Shown: in pieces, positions 12,496-22,585 of the stretch
Numbering within the stretch: the stretch's first letter is position 1
How the letters are laid out: each line of letters starts with the position of its first letter
Assembly (NCBI RefSeq): GCF_965638725.1
Contig: NC_134957.1
Coordinates: 22,530,101-22,594,100 of the forward strand
Origin: Aptenodytes patagonicus
Lineage: Eukaryota > Chordata > Aves > Sphenisciformes > Spheniscidae
DNA length: 64,000 bases
Direction: 5' to 3'
Made by a program: the position numbers and the translations under genes
The notes under the pieces: model-generated
Database searches by the model: none
What the model was told of the DNA's origin: nothing
Seen by the model: only the letters and a program-made list of their open reading frames with translations

Positions 12496-15471
12496 GCCCC
12501 AGCCCAGGGCCGTTGGGGCAATGCCAGCTGCTGCGGCAGGACAGGAGCCTTCTCGCTGCCAGGTTTCCATCGCCTTCAGAGTGAGTAGGAGCACAAGCAC
12601 CTCTGGGTGAGGCCAGGCGCTGCAGGAGCATTATTTTGGGGGGCATTGAAGGCAGGTGAGGATCATCTCCTGTACCCTGCACCCGGCAGCCCGGGGATCA
12701 AGGCTAGCCCAGGCTGGGCAGGGAGCACCTCAGACACCCCAAAAACCCCTCTGCACTACCCAAACTCGGCAGCTACAAGCTAGGGAGACCTCCCGGAGCA
12801 CTGGGGCAACCGATCCTCCTAAAATAGAGCATCTGTGAGCGGCCAGCTTGAGCCGAGCATTTTAAAAGCAGTTTTCTCCCCTTTTGGTGCCAGCCGTTCA
12901 TACGTACAGCCTGGAGCCAGGGCTGGGGCCGGTCTTTACGGAGGTTGGCTCCAGCTCTGCAGGGGTGGCACGGCGGGGTCAGGGAGGTGCCAGCCCGGTG
13001 GCACCTTGCGGTTGGCTTCCTGGGGTGCTCAGCATCGGTGGGGCTGCCCCGATGCTCCTGCAAAAGGCTCATTTTTTAATACCGGCAGAAGTATTACCTG
13101 TATTTTCTTCGACTTGCCGTTTGATAGGAGCAGCTGATGGGAGACGGGCGTCTCTCCCATGGGAGGGTCACCCGCTACAGGCCATAATTTGATTTCCATT
13201 ATTATATAGTTGACATTAAAAAAGAAGGAGATGTTCACTGTCTAATGGGGTCTTTTAACCATGTGCACTTAGTCAATAGGTGAGTAGATGTTGCTGCTTG
13301 TATCTATCTACCGTACCCAGTTGCTACGTGTGAACAAGTGTTATTTCTTCCCAGTGTTGTGGGTTCTGCCTGTCGTGACACGATGATGGAAAGGTAGGGA
13401 TTATGTCGGTCGCAACACGAGCTTTCTTCTGTACAGTGTAGAGAGGAAACCTGGAACGATCCGAAGCACCGCTTGTAACTACATTTGTTCAAAAAATGTC
13501 ACCTAAATCCCAAACTGTTGACACTTTATGCATGTGCTAATTTAAAAAAAAAAAAATAATAAAGATTTTAAGAGGTTAAAGTAGATTTGGGTTCGGCTTT
13601 TTGTCAGCTTGCCCTCACTGGGTCCCTTTGCTGTGAGTTATCAGCCCTGTGACGCTCCCTTCTCTATTAGAGGCCAGGGCACAGAAGCAGCAGCAGAAAG
13701 CTGTTAACTTAACTCTCTCTATAACCCTTCATTTGGAGAAACCAGCTCTCAAAGATCAATTCATTCCCATGGGTATCTGATCCCTGACCGCCTGGGTAAT
13801 CAGAGGGCAGAGGATGGCTTGCTGATGGAAAAGTCTCCATCCATTTGCGTGGAGGCTCCGAGCGGCAGGAGCCGTTCCTTCCCAACCCGTACAATCAATG
13901 TCTCGAGCAGTTCTTATCCTCAACCAGCTCATCGCGGTCCAAGTGGAAACGCAGACCCCGGGTGAGGGAAAGCAGAAAACTCTGTTAGACTCGCTTCAGC
14001 TGAAATAAAAGCACAGACACGCACAGTATGGCACATACCTGGGACAGGAGCCCAGATCTTCAAATGTTTTAATTTTACCCCCCTTATTTTTGGATATCCT
14101 CTTGACAAATCACTTTAACAGTTTTATTTACAGTAATAAAAATAAATTACTCTTACAGATGAATGTATAATATTATACACAATAGAGATACAGTGCAATA
14201 ACAGCATTGATTTGTTTTCACTTGTTCATAAAGTGCATTGAAGGGGCTTGATTTAACCATAACTGAATGATAACTGTACATTTTTCTTTGAGATCAACTT
14301 TCCTGGTCAAGTTAAAAGGGTAACAAAAACACTTACATCAAAATAAGTTGCTGTCCTGATTGCTGTGAAATGGCCTCATTGCTGGGGAAGCAGATAGGAT
14401 GGGAGGCAGGATTGGGAATGGGGACAATCGACTCCCACTCTGTCCGTCTGCGCTGCTGAAGGCGACTCCCAACGGACACTGCCCGAAGCCTGGCCAGGCT
14501 GATGTGGGTTTCAGAGCCTCAGGAGGGCGACTGCAGGGCCACGCTGGTGACCGCAGAGCAGGATCTGGCCCTGGGCCACCCCAGCCTGGCTGAATCTCTT
14601 GCTGAGCCTTGCCACCAGAAACTCATCCCTCCCTCCGAGCTAGAGGATTCGCTCTCTAAGGAGGATGCTCTTTATCCTGCCTGAGGCCTGATTCTGACCT
14701 ACTCACAAGGGACATCAGAAACGAGCCCAGTCCTCGTCACTCTCCACGCGGTGTAGAGGAAAGGCAAGGCAGACCCAAGAGGCCAGGCTGCAGCAGACTC
14801 GAAAGGACGCCTGCTTTGCCAGCAGTGGCCAGCACTACCTCTCATCCTTAGCCAGATACTGCCCGGTTGGAAAAGAGCTTTTCCTGGGACAAGCCAGATG
14901 TCTTCCAACTCCCGGATCCTGCAATAAGGTCATAAACCTGTGCTTGTGATTTCAGTGTCTATCGATACGATGCGCTGTCAGACATCCAGCGTCCTGCCCG
15001 CTGCAGCGTGCTCAAATTGTGAAGGGATAACCTTGGTTTAGACATAATTACGCTTGACATCGAGCAGAATTTGTGACGGCAACTATTACCCTTGGAGTTG
15101 GAGACGATTTATTCACATCCCTCAAAGTCAGGGACAAAAGAGCTTTGGACCATCCGTTCTGATTTGGGTCTTCTCTACTGAAAATCCATTTTATCTCTAT
15201 AACGCTCTGTATTGCAGAGTTTTCCAACGGGGATGGGGAAGCTCCATTCCCGGGGTTGCGGGGACAGTGGGAAGGGTGGCTCTCAGGGGATTTTGCAGTA
15301 GGCAATCACAGTTTTAACAGAAAAGGTACAAATGGTACAAGTGAAGCCATCAGCTGTACGGCAGCATGACCGCCTCACCGGGAGAAAAGGTTGCGCGTGA
15401 ATGAAAGGAGTTACAAGGAAATACCATGTGCATTGAACAATTATTCCTGACAATTAAAAGTGAACTGTTAA

Positions 15472-15489
15472 TTAATTGTTAACAATTAA
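15472..15489. promoter_or_regulatory. 18-bp perfect AT-rich palindrome (candidate homeodomain site)
   Basis: TTAATTGTTAACAATTAA is its own reverse complement. The preceding GTTAATTAATTG resembles the HNF1/homeodomain dyad consensus. It lies in an AT-rich island upstream of nothing obvious; a regulatory role is inferred only from the motif. Confidence 0.4.
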
Positions 15490-18400
15490 GTGAGTTGTCG
15501 ATGCTGGTCAATACACATCAACACAAGTGATGACCAATATCAATGGCTTTTTAAAGACCTCCCCACCCCAAATTTGATGCTTCTACAAGAAAGAGGTACT
15601 TCATCACTTACTGAGAACAGTAATGGTTTCTTGGGGGTTTATTCCAAGTTCAATTAAAACTCTTCATTTGAGATGAACAAATTGTGGCTGCCACATCAGG
15701 ACTGAGATCCTTGAGATATTTACTGCTGGTTACTGACATGAAGTTGGCTAAAAAGAGACGTTTTCACTGCTCACAGTCCCAAACTGAATAAAATGGAAAG
15801 GAAAAAAACCCTAAGCAACGTTGTTGCTGGAGTCTATACATTTTGTTAGCTTTTTTAATTTTAATTTCTCAGTTGAAACGCACTGGGACAGGGACAAGGG
15901 CTTGTTGTAAGTGTACAAGCTCACACCCACCCCTAGCACATCTCCACGAAACTCAGAGCGTTCGTGCAGCTGTGGTTACGTCCCACCCAACAGTGACCCT
16001 GGCCTTTTCACAGTACATTCGAGGAATGTTTTCTCTTTCTTTCTCCTCCTTACCCTTTCCTCACCCCCTCGACTAAAACAGCCGACCACCGACACGGAAA
16101 GCATTTCATACCTATATTCTGCTTGCTACCAACTCAGGGTAGAAAAGCCAAAGGCAAGCAGAAACCTGTAAATAAATCAACCAAATAAGCAGCGGATTCA
16201 TTTCCCTGGCTATGCTGATCTCTGCCATAGGCTTGAGGCTGGTCAGATACCTCATGTAATTGCTCAGGACCAATTCGCTGCTTGTTTCTGCTGCTGTAAA
16301 TCTAGACCAGCTCCTGTAGGGTCCAGAAGTGATGCGAGTGTAAGCGGGGCCGGGCTCTGGCCCCGTCATCTTTTATCAAAAGCTATTTGCAAAGCTCAGT
16401 TTTTGAAGGTACAATGGCAAGATCTGGGCCATTCGCCAGGGTGAGGACGCGGAGGTCTTCCCAACTAAACGCCGACCAGCACTCTCCAAGCAGGTCTAGT
16501 TTCCACCTGGAGTGGCCACAGAGTCTCTGTGGAAATCAAAGGGCACCTGCAAATTTCCACCGGCTAAAGACCTTGTGCTTTGCAGAACTACCACTGTCCC
16601 CTTGTATCTCATCTGAAAAGCACAATAATTGAATCAATGGCTTTTATAGACCTCAGCTTTTCTAATGACTTGTGACATAGGAATCCCAGCTGGAGGAGGC
16701 TTACCAATACATTCAATACCAGAAAATGGAGAATGATGGGCCGTACCCCGGTTGCTCTGTGTCCTTCTCATGATGCCCAGGAGCTAGACAGGGGCTGCTT
16801 GGCTCTTTCCACCATGTTTCCAGATGGTTTGGATCCACAGAGGATTCACTGCGCTGGAAAACCCTTTCTGTTTTCCAGTGCTCTTCTGATAGTTGGTGCC
16901 CCATCCACATGTGATACCATTACGTTCATGGGAGCTGCTCCCTGTTTATGGCAACATGACCTCATCCAAAATCAGGCCCTGTATTCTGTACTAAACATGC
17001 CCCAAAGCCAGCACTGAAGGACACCAGGGCACTCCCACCCTGCACACAGCATTACTAACTTGGTAAGTATTTTAAGGTTTTAAGTTAGCTCTCCTGATGT
17101 CCAACGTAAGGAGGCTCCAACATCCAACGTCGTCACTGATGTCCAACATTGTCACTCTAAACTTTTTCCAGTGAAAGGTTTTCTTTAGGAAAACAAACAA
17201 AAAAAAACCCACCAAAACAAAGGTGTGGTAAAATGGTCAGAGATTTCCACAGCGCAATGCATGGCAGGTGAACTCATACCTGTTTATCTTCTTCCTCACT
17301 TCTTGTTTTCCCCTCTTTCCACTGATAAGAAAGGAAAGGGAAAACAGCAAAGGAAAAAACACCTAGAAAATGCATTTATTTTTATTTTGTGGAAAGACTG
17401 CAAAAACGCCAATTTATCAAAATGTTCTTTAGAGATTTCTTGAGACTTTTCCTGAAGTCTGTCAAGCGTTTTTAACAACTTCCATGGCCACCTTTAACAG
17501 TCTCCAAGAGAGAGATCCTAGACCATCACTTGAAAAAAAATTAGATCGGCATTTTGTACTAAACCTGAGCATGCAATATACTTGCGCCACATCTTGATAC
17601 TGACTGTGAGTTGGATTAGTGCAGCAGAATAAAAGTCTCCTTAGTGCAAGGACCAGAATTTAGGCAGCAGAGTTTGCCTTCGACAAAGTCGCTGTAAATG
17701 TGTTTGGGCGAGTACCAAGCATTTCAGTGAGGACATCTCCACCTCCTCTCTACCTCAGCTGTCTGGTGGGGACTGTATCCTCGGCTTTAGCTCCTCACAT
17801 CCCAAATCTTTCTCCTACTGCTGTGGAGGGCCACAGGGGAAAATTATTTTCCGTTGACCCTTGTATGCCTTTGTCAAAGCTGATCAATGGATCCCTCGAA
17901 CTGAGACAAGTTTCAAGTAGGCAAACTCTAAAAAGAACATTGTTAAAATCGGAACCTTCAACAACAGGGAATTGCCTGGAAAGCCAAGAAAATGCAACTT
18001 TTTTCATGTCAAGGTTTCTCTGGAGCTGATTAGTTAATCTGCATTTGATTTAAAGATACAAAATGAGCTGCCCAGAGAAACAAATTCTGGCTTCTAGATC
18101 GGGTTGTACAAAAACATTTCAAAATGTTCACAAAGTTCCAAAAATGGTTTAAACTAACTCTGTCTTGAGTTTTCACACTGAGGAACTGCAGGGACCTGGC
18201 TGCACTTACAGAAACCAGAAGAAATAAAATGAGTAGAGAAAAGTGTTTATATATGTATTACTCTTTCTTATATATATATTTACTTTTAAATGTATGCTGA
18301 TTCAACATTGTGCCTACTGCCCATTGCCCAAGGTATTCAAAAGAGAGAGGAAATGGAAAAAAAAGAAGAGAGACTGGCCACCTTTCAAAGGTAGACAATA

Positions 18401-19349
18401 AGTCCAAGCCCCAGGCACACTTTGGAGATTCATAGCTTTCTCATGTGCACTTGGCTCTGCGGAGCGAGAAATTCATTGCACAGATCCAGAGAGAAAATAC
18501 AGTTGTGCCTGTATCCAGCCATAAAGTGGCTTCGTACTCACTACAGCCTCACGAAGCAAGAACGTTTCTGTCTTCCACGGAACTACGGTGTACACATGCA
18601 ATGGTTTGGTGGCGGTGGTGCCGTTGGATTGGGTTGATAGGAACCTTCGTCTGTTTTGCCCGTGGTGCGGCAGAACCTAGCTCCTGCTTTGAAGAGGGGC
18701 GTTTCGGATGCCGGAGATCACAGCGTCCTTCTCGAAAGGAGAGCAACGTGTTTGGGACACCAGGCTCAGCTGGCGGGGGGTGTGTGTGTGTGTGTGCGCG
18801 TGTCTCCTGCTGCAACCACTGAGCTGTTCCCATGCCGGGCCCCAGAGCAGCATCCGCCACCTCTGCCCTGAGCCACCTTAGGTGTTTCACCCCAAGCCCT
18901 GCCATCTCTCTGAAGGTTGCTTGGTTTCTTGCTTGCTTTTTAAGTGAATGCACTACTCCACTCTCGGCCAAAAGAAAGCACAAGATAAAGGACACTTCAT
19001 CATGGTCTCACTAACACCGCAAAGCACATGATACAGTAGAGGAATGTGAGGGTACCGTAGCTTCTCTAATGAAGCAAGTTAAACTGGTAGCATCCGGAAC
19101 AACACGTGTGATTACAGGGGCTTGCCTCTAGGGGACCCCAGCAAGCCCGGACCCGTCTTTGGATGAAAATCCCACCCCGTGTAAACGATCAGTGTGGAAG
19201 TGAGCGCAGCCGGGGGGAGCGCATCACCCCATGGCCCCAAAACGGGCAGGAGAGCCCTTCCTCGGCCTCCCCAGAGCCTCGGGGTGCGGGGCACCCCGGC
19301 TGCCCTCGCCACCTGCACACCGTGAGCCCCCACCCTGCCCGCGGTCACC

Positions 19350-19383
19350 TTTTTTTTTTTTTTTTTTTTTTGGGGGGGGGGGG
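19350..19383. repeat. T22-G12 homopolymer junction
   Basis: Twenty-two T followed directly by twelve G, downstream of GPR12 on the minus strand (there C12-A22). The exact length may be affected by sequencing error. Confidence 0.85.
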
Positions 19384-19737
19384 CTGGCCCGGGGAACGCG
19401 TTCCCCGGGTACCCCCCATCCCTGCGACGGCCCGAAACAGCGGCCATCCCCTAAAGTGCCTTTCGCCCCGCAGGTTCTCAAAGTGCTTCGCAAACGACGT
19501 AGAAACAGAGAGGCATCGTGTCCGTCCCCCCCCCCACCCCACCCCGGGTCCCCTCCACCCCAGCTACCCCAGTCACCCCCCCGTCCCCGTCCCTGTCCCC
19601 CCCCCCCCCCGGCTCCCTGCGCTCCTCCGGCCCCCCCCGCGCAGCCGCCCGCCCCCGCCGAGCCGGAGCTGTCCGCCCCCGCGGTGCTGAACGCCGCCCC
19701 CCCCCCATTATTGCATAGCATTGCAAGACCTGATTTT

Positions 19738-19755
19738 GGGGGGGGGGGGGGGGGG
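19738..19755. repeat. G18 homopolymer
   Basis: Eighteen consecutive G, with further short G runs downstream; potential G-quadruplex on the plus strand. Confidence 0.85.
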
Positions 19756-19837
19756 CAGGAGGGACGGGGGGGCTGCCCGCCCCGCACAACCGCCCCACGC
19801 GTGGGGACCAGCCCCGCCGTGGGGGGACCCGACACCC

Positions 19838-19855
19838 GTGTGTGTGTGTGTGTGT
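19838..19855. repeat. (GT)9 microsatellite
   Basis: Nine GT units between CCC and CCTCG. Confidence 0.9.
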
Positions 19856-20020
19856 CCTCGTCGTCCCCCCCCCCCGCCCCGCTCCTGTGGCCTTCCCGGC
19901 GGCTGCCACTCGTGGGACGTGCCCCCCGGGGGGTGGAAGCCACCCGGCCAGGGCCGGCAAGCCTGCTGCTCCCCTGGCTCCTTACCCCGAGAGGAGACAA
20001 ACGCCATCGTACGGAAAGCC

Positions 20021-20056
20021 TTTTTTTTTTTTTTTTCTTTTCTTTTTTTTTTTTTT
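20021..20056. repeat. T-rich tract, two interruptions
   Basis: T16-C-T4-C-T14, which is an A-rich tract on the GPR12 sense strand about 260 bp after its stop. Confidence 0.85.
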
Positions 20057-20314
20057 GGTGTTTTGTGTTTTTAAATAAAAAATAAAATGTGTAAGAAAAT
20101 AACATTTCTAAAGGAAACCATTATCATTCTACTCTCTCTCTTTCTTTCCCCCTTCTTTTTCCCTTTTCCTTTTTTCTCTTTTTGGCCACCTTTCCATGGA
20201 ACGAGATGTGCTGGCCGGGGGGGTTCCTCCGGGTAGGAGACGGTAACGACGGAGGGGAAAAGGAGGAGGAGGAGGAGGAGAGCAAGGGAGCGCGTCTCGC
20301 TCCGTGCTCAGTCC
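20057..20314 (-). other. GPR12: proximal GPR12 3' UTR (extent unknown)
   Basis: Noncoding sequence after the GPR12 stop, with (AGG)n at about 20261-20280 and a long polypyrimidine tract at about 20132-20180. No minus-strand AATAAA lies within 1 kb of the stop; the nearest one noted is near 17375, so the true end is not fixed. Confidence 0.4.
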
Positions 20315-21379
20315 TCACACATCGCTGGATGTCCTTGGTCTGGAGGAGAACGTGGAAGGGACGCACCCGCAGCAGGCCAGCCAGAGCGACTTCTGGATGT
20401 CTGGGTTTCTGAAGGCGTAAATGATGGGGTTGATGAGGGAGTTGCAGGTGGCGGGCAGCGCCAGGGAGTAGGTGTAGACCACGGGGTAGCTGGAATCGGC
20501 CACCAGGGAGTAGATGGCGAAGGGGATCCAGCACAGGGCGAAGGTGCCGAGGATGAGCGAGAGGGTGGAGAGCCCTTTGCGGGTGGAGGTGGCCTGCGCC
20601 GTGGCGATGAACTGGTGCTGCACGGCGATCTGCTGGGCGTGCCGGAAGGCGATCTTGCAGATCTGCAGGTAGAGCTGCATCATGAGGGCGAAGAGGAGCA
20701 GGAAGGTGACGGCCAGCACCGCCGCGTTGTCCTTGGTGACGGGCCGCAGGATGCTGCAGGCGCTCTGGTCCCGCAGGCAGTTCCAGCCCAGGAGGGGCAG
20801 CAGCCCCACGCCGAGGCACAGCAGCCACATCAGCAGCACCATGGCGCAGGTGAAGCCCAGCGTGCGCTCGCTGTGGTAGGTGAGCGCGTTGTACAGCGAC
20901 AGGTAGCGGTCCACGGTGATGGCCAGCAGGCTGCAGACGGAGGCGGAGAAGGCGGCCAGCAGCAGCCCCGCCGCCCCCAGCTCCGCCGCCTCGCTGGGCG
21001 GCCGCAGCAGGTAGCGCACGGCGAAGTTGGCCACCAGCCCCAGCCCCGCCAGCAGGTCGGCCAGGGCCAGGCTGCCGATCAGCAGGAACATGGGGGCCCG
21101 CAGGCTCGGCGTGTAGAAGAGCACGGCCAGCACCAGCGCGTTTTCCCCCGCCACCGCCGTCCCCGTGGCGCACAGCGCGATGTCCCAGGGGCTGACGGCC
21201 CCCCCGGCCCCGGCCCCGGCCCCGGCCCCGGCCCCGCCGCCGCCCGGCGCCGCCGTCCCCGGCCCGCCCGCCGCCGACGGCCAGGCGCTGGGCTCCGAGG
21301 CGTTGCCGAGCCCCGGGAGCCGCTGCTGCTGCGGCTGCGGCTGCCACGGCTCCCCCATGGCGGCGGGGCCGTGCAGCAT
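20315..21379 (-). CDS. GPR12: GPR12-family constitutively active Gs-coupled receptor
   Basis: Class A GPCR of the GPR3/GPR6/GPR12 group, known to raise cAMP constitutively through Gs at the plasma membrane. 354 residues from the chosen ATG (human GPR12: 334). Visible: N-glycosylation site NAS at 26-28, Gly/Ala-rich N-tail at 46-61, N1.50 at 80, LALAD with D2.50 at 108, DRY at 157-159, CWIP at 283-286, NPIIY at 317-321, a C-terminal Cys cluster (CCGC, likely palmitoylated) and terminal SSDV. MFLLIGSLALADLLAG, FSASVCSLL, YHSERT and WNCLRD match GPR12 rather than GPR3 or GPR6. The ATG at 21379 lies two bases after a splice acceptor. An in-frame ATG seven codons on (21358) has the stronger Kozak context GCCGCCATGG and may be used instead; a further-upstream ATG at 21436 lies in the presumed 5' UTR intron. 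The protein is markedly more divergent from mammalian GPR12 than expected, so it could be a GPR12-like paralog. Confidence 0.9.
   Translation of the reverse strand: MLHGPAAMGEPWQPQPQQQRLPGLGNASEPSAWPSAAGGPGTAAPGGGGAGAGAGAGAGGAVSPWDIALCATGTAVAGENALVLAVLFYTPSLRAPMFLLIGSLALADLLAGLGLVANFAVRYLLRPPSEAAELGAAGLLLAAFSASVCSLLAITVDRYLSLYNALTYHSERTLGFTCAMVLLMWLLCLGVGLLPLLGWNCLRDQSACSILRPVTKDNAAVLAVTFLLLFALMMQLYLQICKIAFRHAQQIAVQHQFIATAQATSTRKGLSTLSLILGTFALCWIPFAIYSLVADSSYPVVYTYSLALPATCNSLINPIIYAFRNPDIQKSLWLACCGCVPSTFSSRPRTSSDV
21206..21235 (-). repeat. (GGGGCC)5 hexanucleotide repeat inside GPR12 coding sequence
   Basis: Five exact GGCCCC units on the plus strand, so GGGGCC on the coding strand. In frame it encodes the Gly-Ala dipeptide run of the extracellular N-tail. 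Confidence 0.95.
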
Positions 21380-21380
21380 C

Positions 21381-21400
21381 GCTGCGGAGAGAGGGAGAGG
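21381..21400 (-). other. GPR12: 5' UTR splice acceptor immediately before GPR12 start codon
   Basis: On the minus strand a pyrimidine tract (CCCTCTCCCTCTCTCCGCAG) ends at AG 21383-21382, two bases before the ATG at 21379. This fits a two-exon gene with a noncoding first exon. Candidate donors GTGAGG lie at about 21487 and 21545, giving a short intron. Confidence 0.6.
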
Positions 21401-21933
21401 GATGCGGTGAGGGGCGCCGGCGGCGGACACGGGCACCGGCTGCGGGGAGAGACGCCGAGCCCCGCACGGGGCCCGGGGAGCCCCTCACCGTCACCCGCAC
21501 GGAGGCCCGGGAGCCCCGCGCCGAGCCCCGGGACACCCCCCCTCACCGCGACCCGCACCGGGCCGCCCCCGCCCGCCGCAGAGCGCATCCCCGTCCGCCT
21601 CCCCCCCCAGCCCGACTGCAGCTTTCCCGGGACGTAACACTCCCCCCCCCGACCCCGGCCCGGGGTACGCCGTTACCCCCCCGCCCCACACGCACCCCTC
21701 GCCCGGGGGAAGCCTCGCCGCTAGCTCCCGCTCCTCCCGACGGGCTGAGGCCGAGCACAACTCAGCGCCCCGCTGCCGGCAGCAGCCTCCATGCGCTCTG
21801 CCCCGCGCCCGGCCAGGCCCCGCGCAGGATCCGCAGGCGCTGCGCACCCCGCCGCCGGGGGAAGCACGGTGCCGCACGGAGCACGGCTGCCCCGTCCTCC
21901 TCCCTTCCCCGGGGCACGGCTACCTTTTGCCGC

Positions 21934-21943
21934 CTATTTATAG
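21934..21943 (-). promoter_or_regulatory. GPR12: GPR12 TATA box
   Basis: CTATAAATAG on the minus strand, about 555 bp upstream of the GPR12 ATG and within the CpG island. Transcription would be expected to start near 21905-21915, giving a noncoding first exon of a few hundred bases. Confidence 0.6.
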
Positions 21944-22577
21944 CGCAAAGCGGTCCCCCCCCCCCCGCCCCCCGCTCCCCCCCACCGCAGCCCTTTCTTT
22001 TTTGCGTGCAGCGAGTAAAAATAAATACTATTAATAGGCCAGCCCTCGCATGTATGCGGAGCCGCTGATGAAACGAGAAGGCAGCGGCAAGGGGCAGCCT
22101 GCGTTAACTTTCTCCTTTCTCCCTCCCTTCCCCTCCTTTGGAAAAGGCTGGTGCAAGATGCTCCCAGCCGGCTGCAAGATCCTGCCCTGCTCGGCGCGGT
22201 CCCCCTCGCAGAGTAAATCCTTCCCCCCCCCCGCCCCGGGCCGGGCAGCCGAGGTGTGAAGGTCGGGGGGGGGGGGGGGGCTCTGCCCGCAGCCCGCTGC
22301 CTGCCGCTGGCCCCCCGCCGCCGGCATCGCCCCTTCCCGCATGCAGCCCAGCCCGGGGGGGCAGCCGCCACCGCCGGGGGTTGTTGTTTTACCTGGCTTT
22401 AATGCTCGAGGATCAGCTTTCTTCCCCCCGTTTTTATTTTTTTCCTTCCCAGTCCTTCCAGCCCTTGGTGTTAAGCCTCATTCCTCGGTGAGCATTGCTA
22501 ATAACGTTGGCAGATAGCTGGCATCGACTTGCACTTAATATTCCTGCCCCATTGGATCTGCTGATAAATCTCAACTC

Positions 22578-22585
22578 TGACGTCA
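22578..22585. promoter_or_regulatory. full palindromic CRE (CREB/ATF site)
   Basis: TGACGTCA, about 640 bp upstream of the TATA box, in a less GC-rich, conserved-looking patch (about 22530-22640). GPR12 itself raises cAMP, so feedback by CREB is possible but inferred. Confidence 0.5.

Larger units (their letters stand above)
9949..19149. other. intergenic between WASF3 and GPR12, no gene recognised
   Basis: All ORFs are short and lack family motifs. AT-rich islands lie at about 13.2-13.6, 14.04-14.35, 15.4-15.7 and 17.3-18.3 kb; AATAAA hexamers occur at about 13557 and 14000, but no upstream gene is seen. GT-rich DNA at 18778-18800 and a TATA-repeat patch at about 18250-18290 are simple sequence. 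Confidence 0.4.

Noticed and set aside
13550..13570. AATAAA at about 13557 as the WASF3 transcript end
   Set aside because: Ten kilobases past the stop with a CR1 and several earlier signals between; no support for such a long UTR.
19224..20105. Overlapping 284- and 293-codon ORFs on both strands
   Set aside because: Built from homopolymer and GT repeats (poly-Phe, poly-Lys, poly-Gly).
20124..21536. 470-codon minus-strand ORF overlapping GPR12
   Set aside because: A different frame of the GPR12 region, open because of extreme GC content; low-complexity Arg/Ala/Gly, no family motifs.
20615..21637. 340-codon plus-strand ORF opposite GPR12
   Set aside because: Antisense shadow of GPR12, Gln/Arg/Pro-rich, no motifs.
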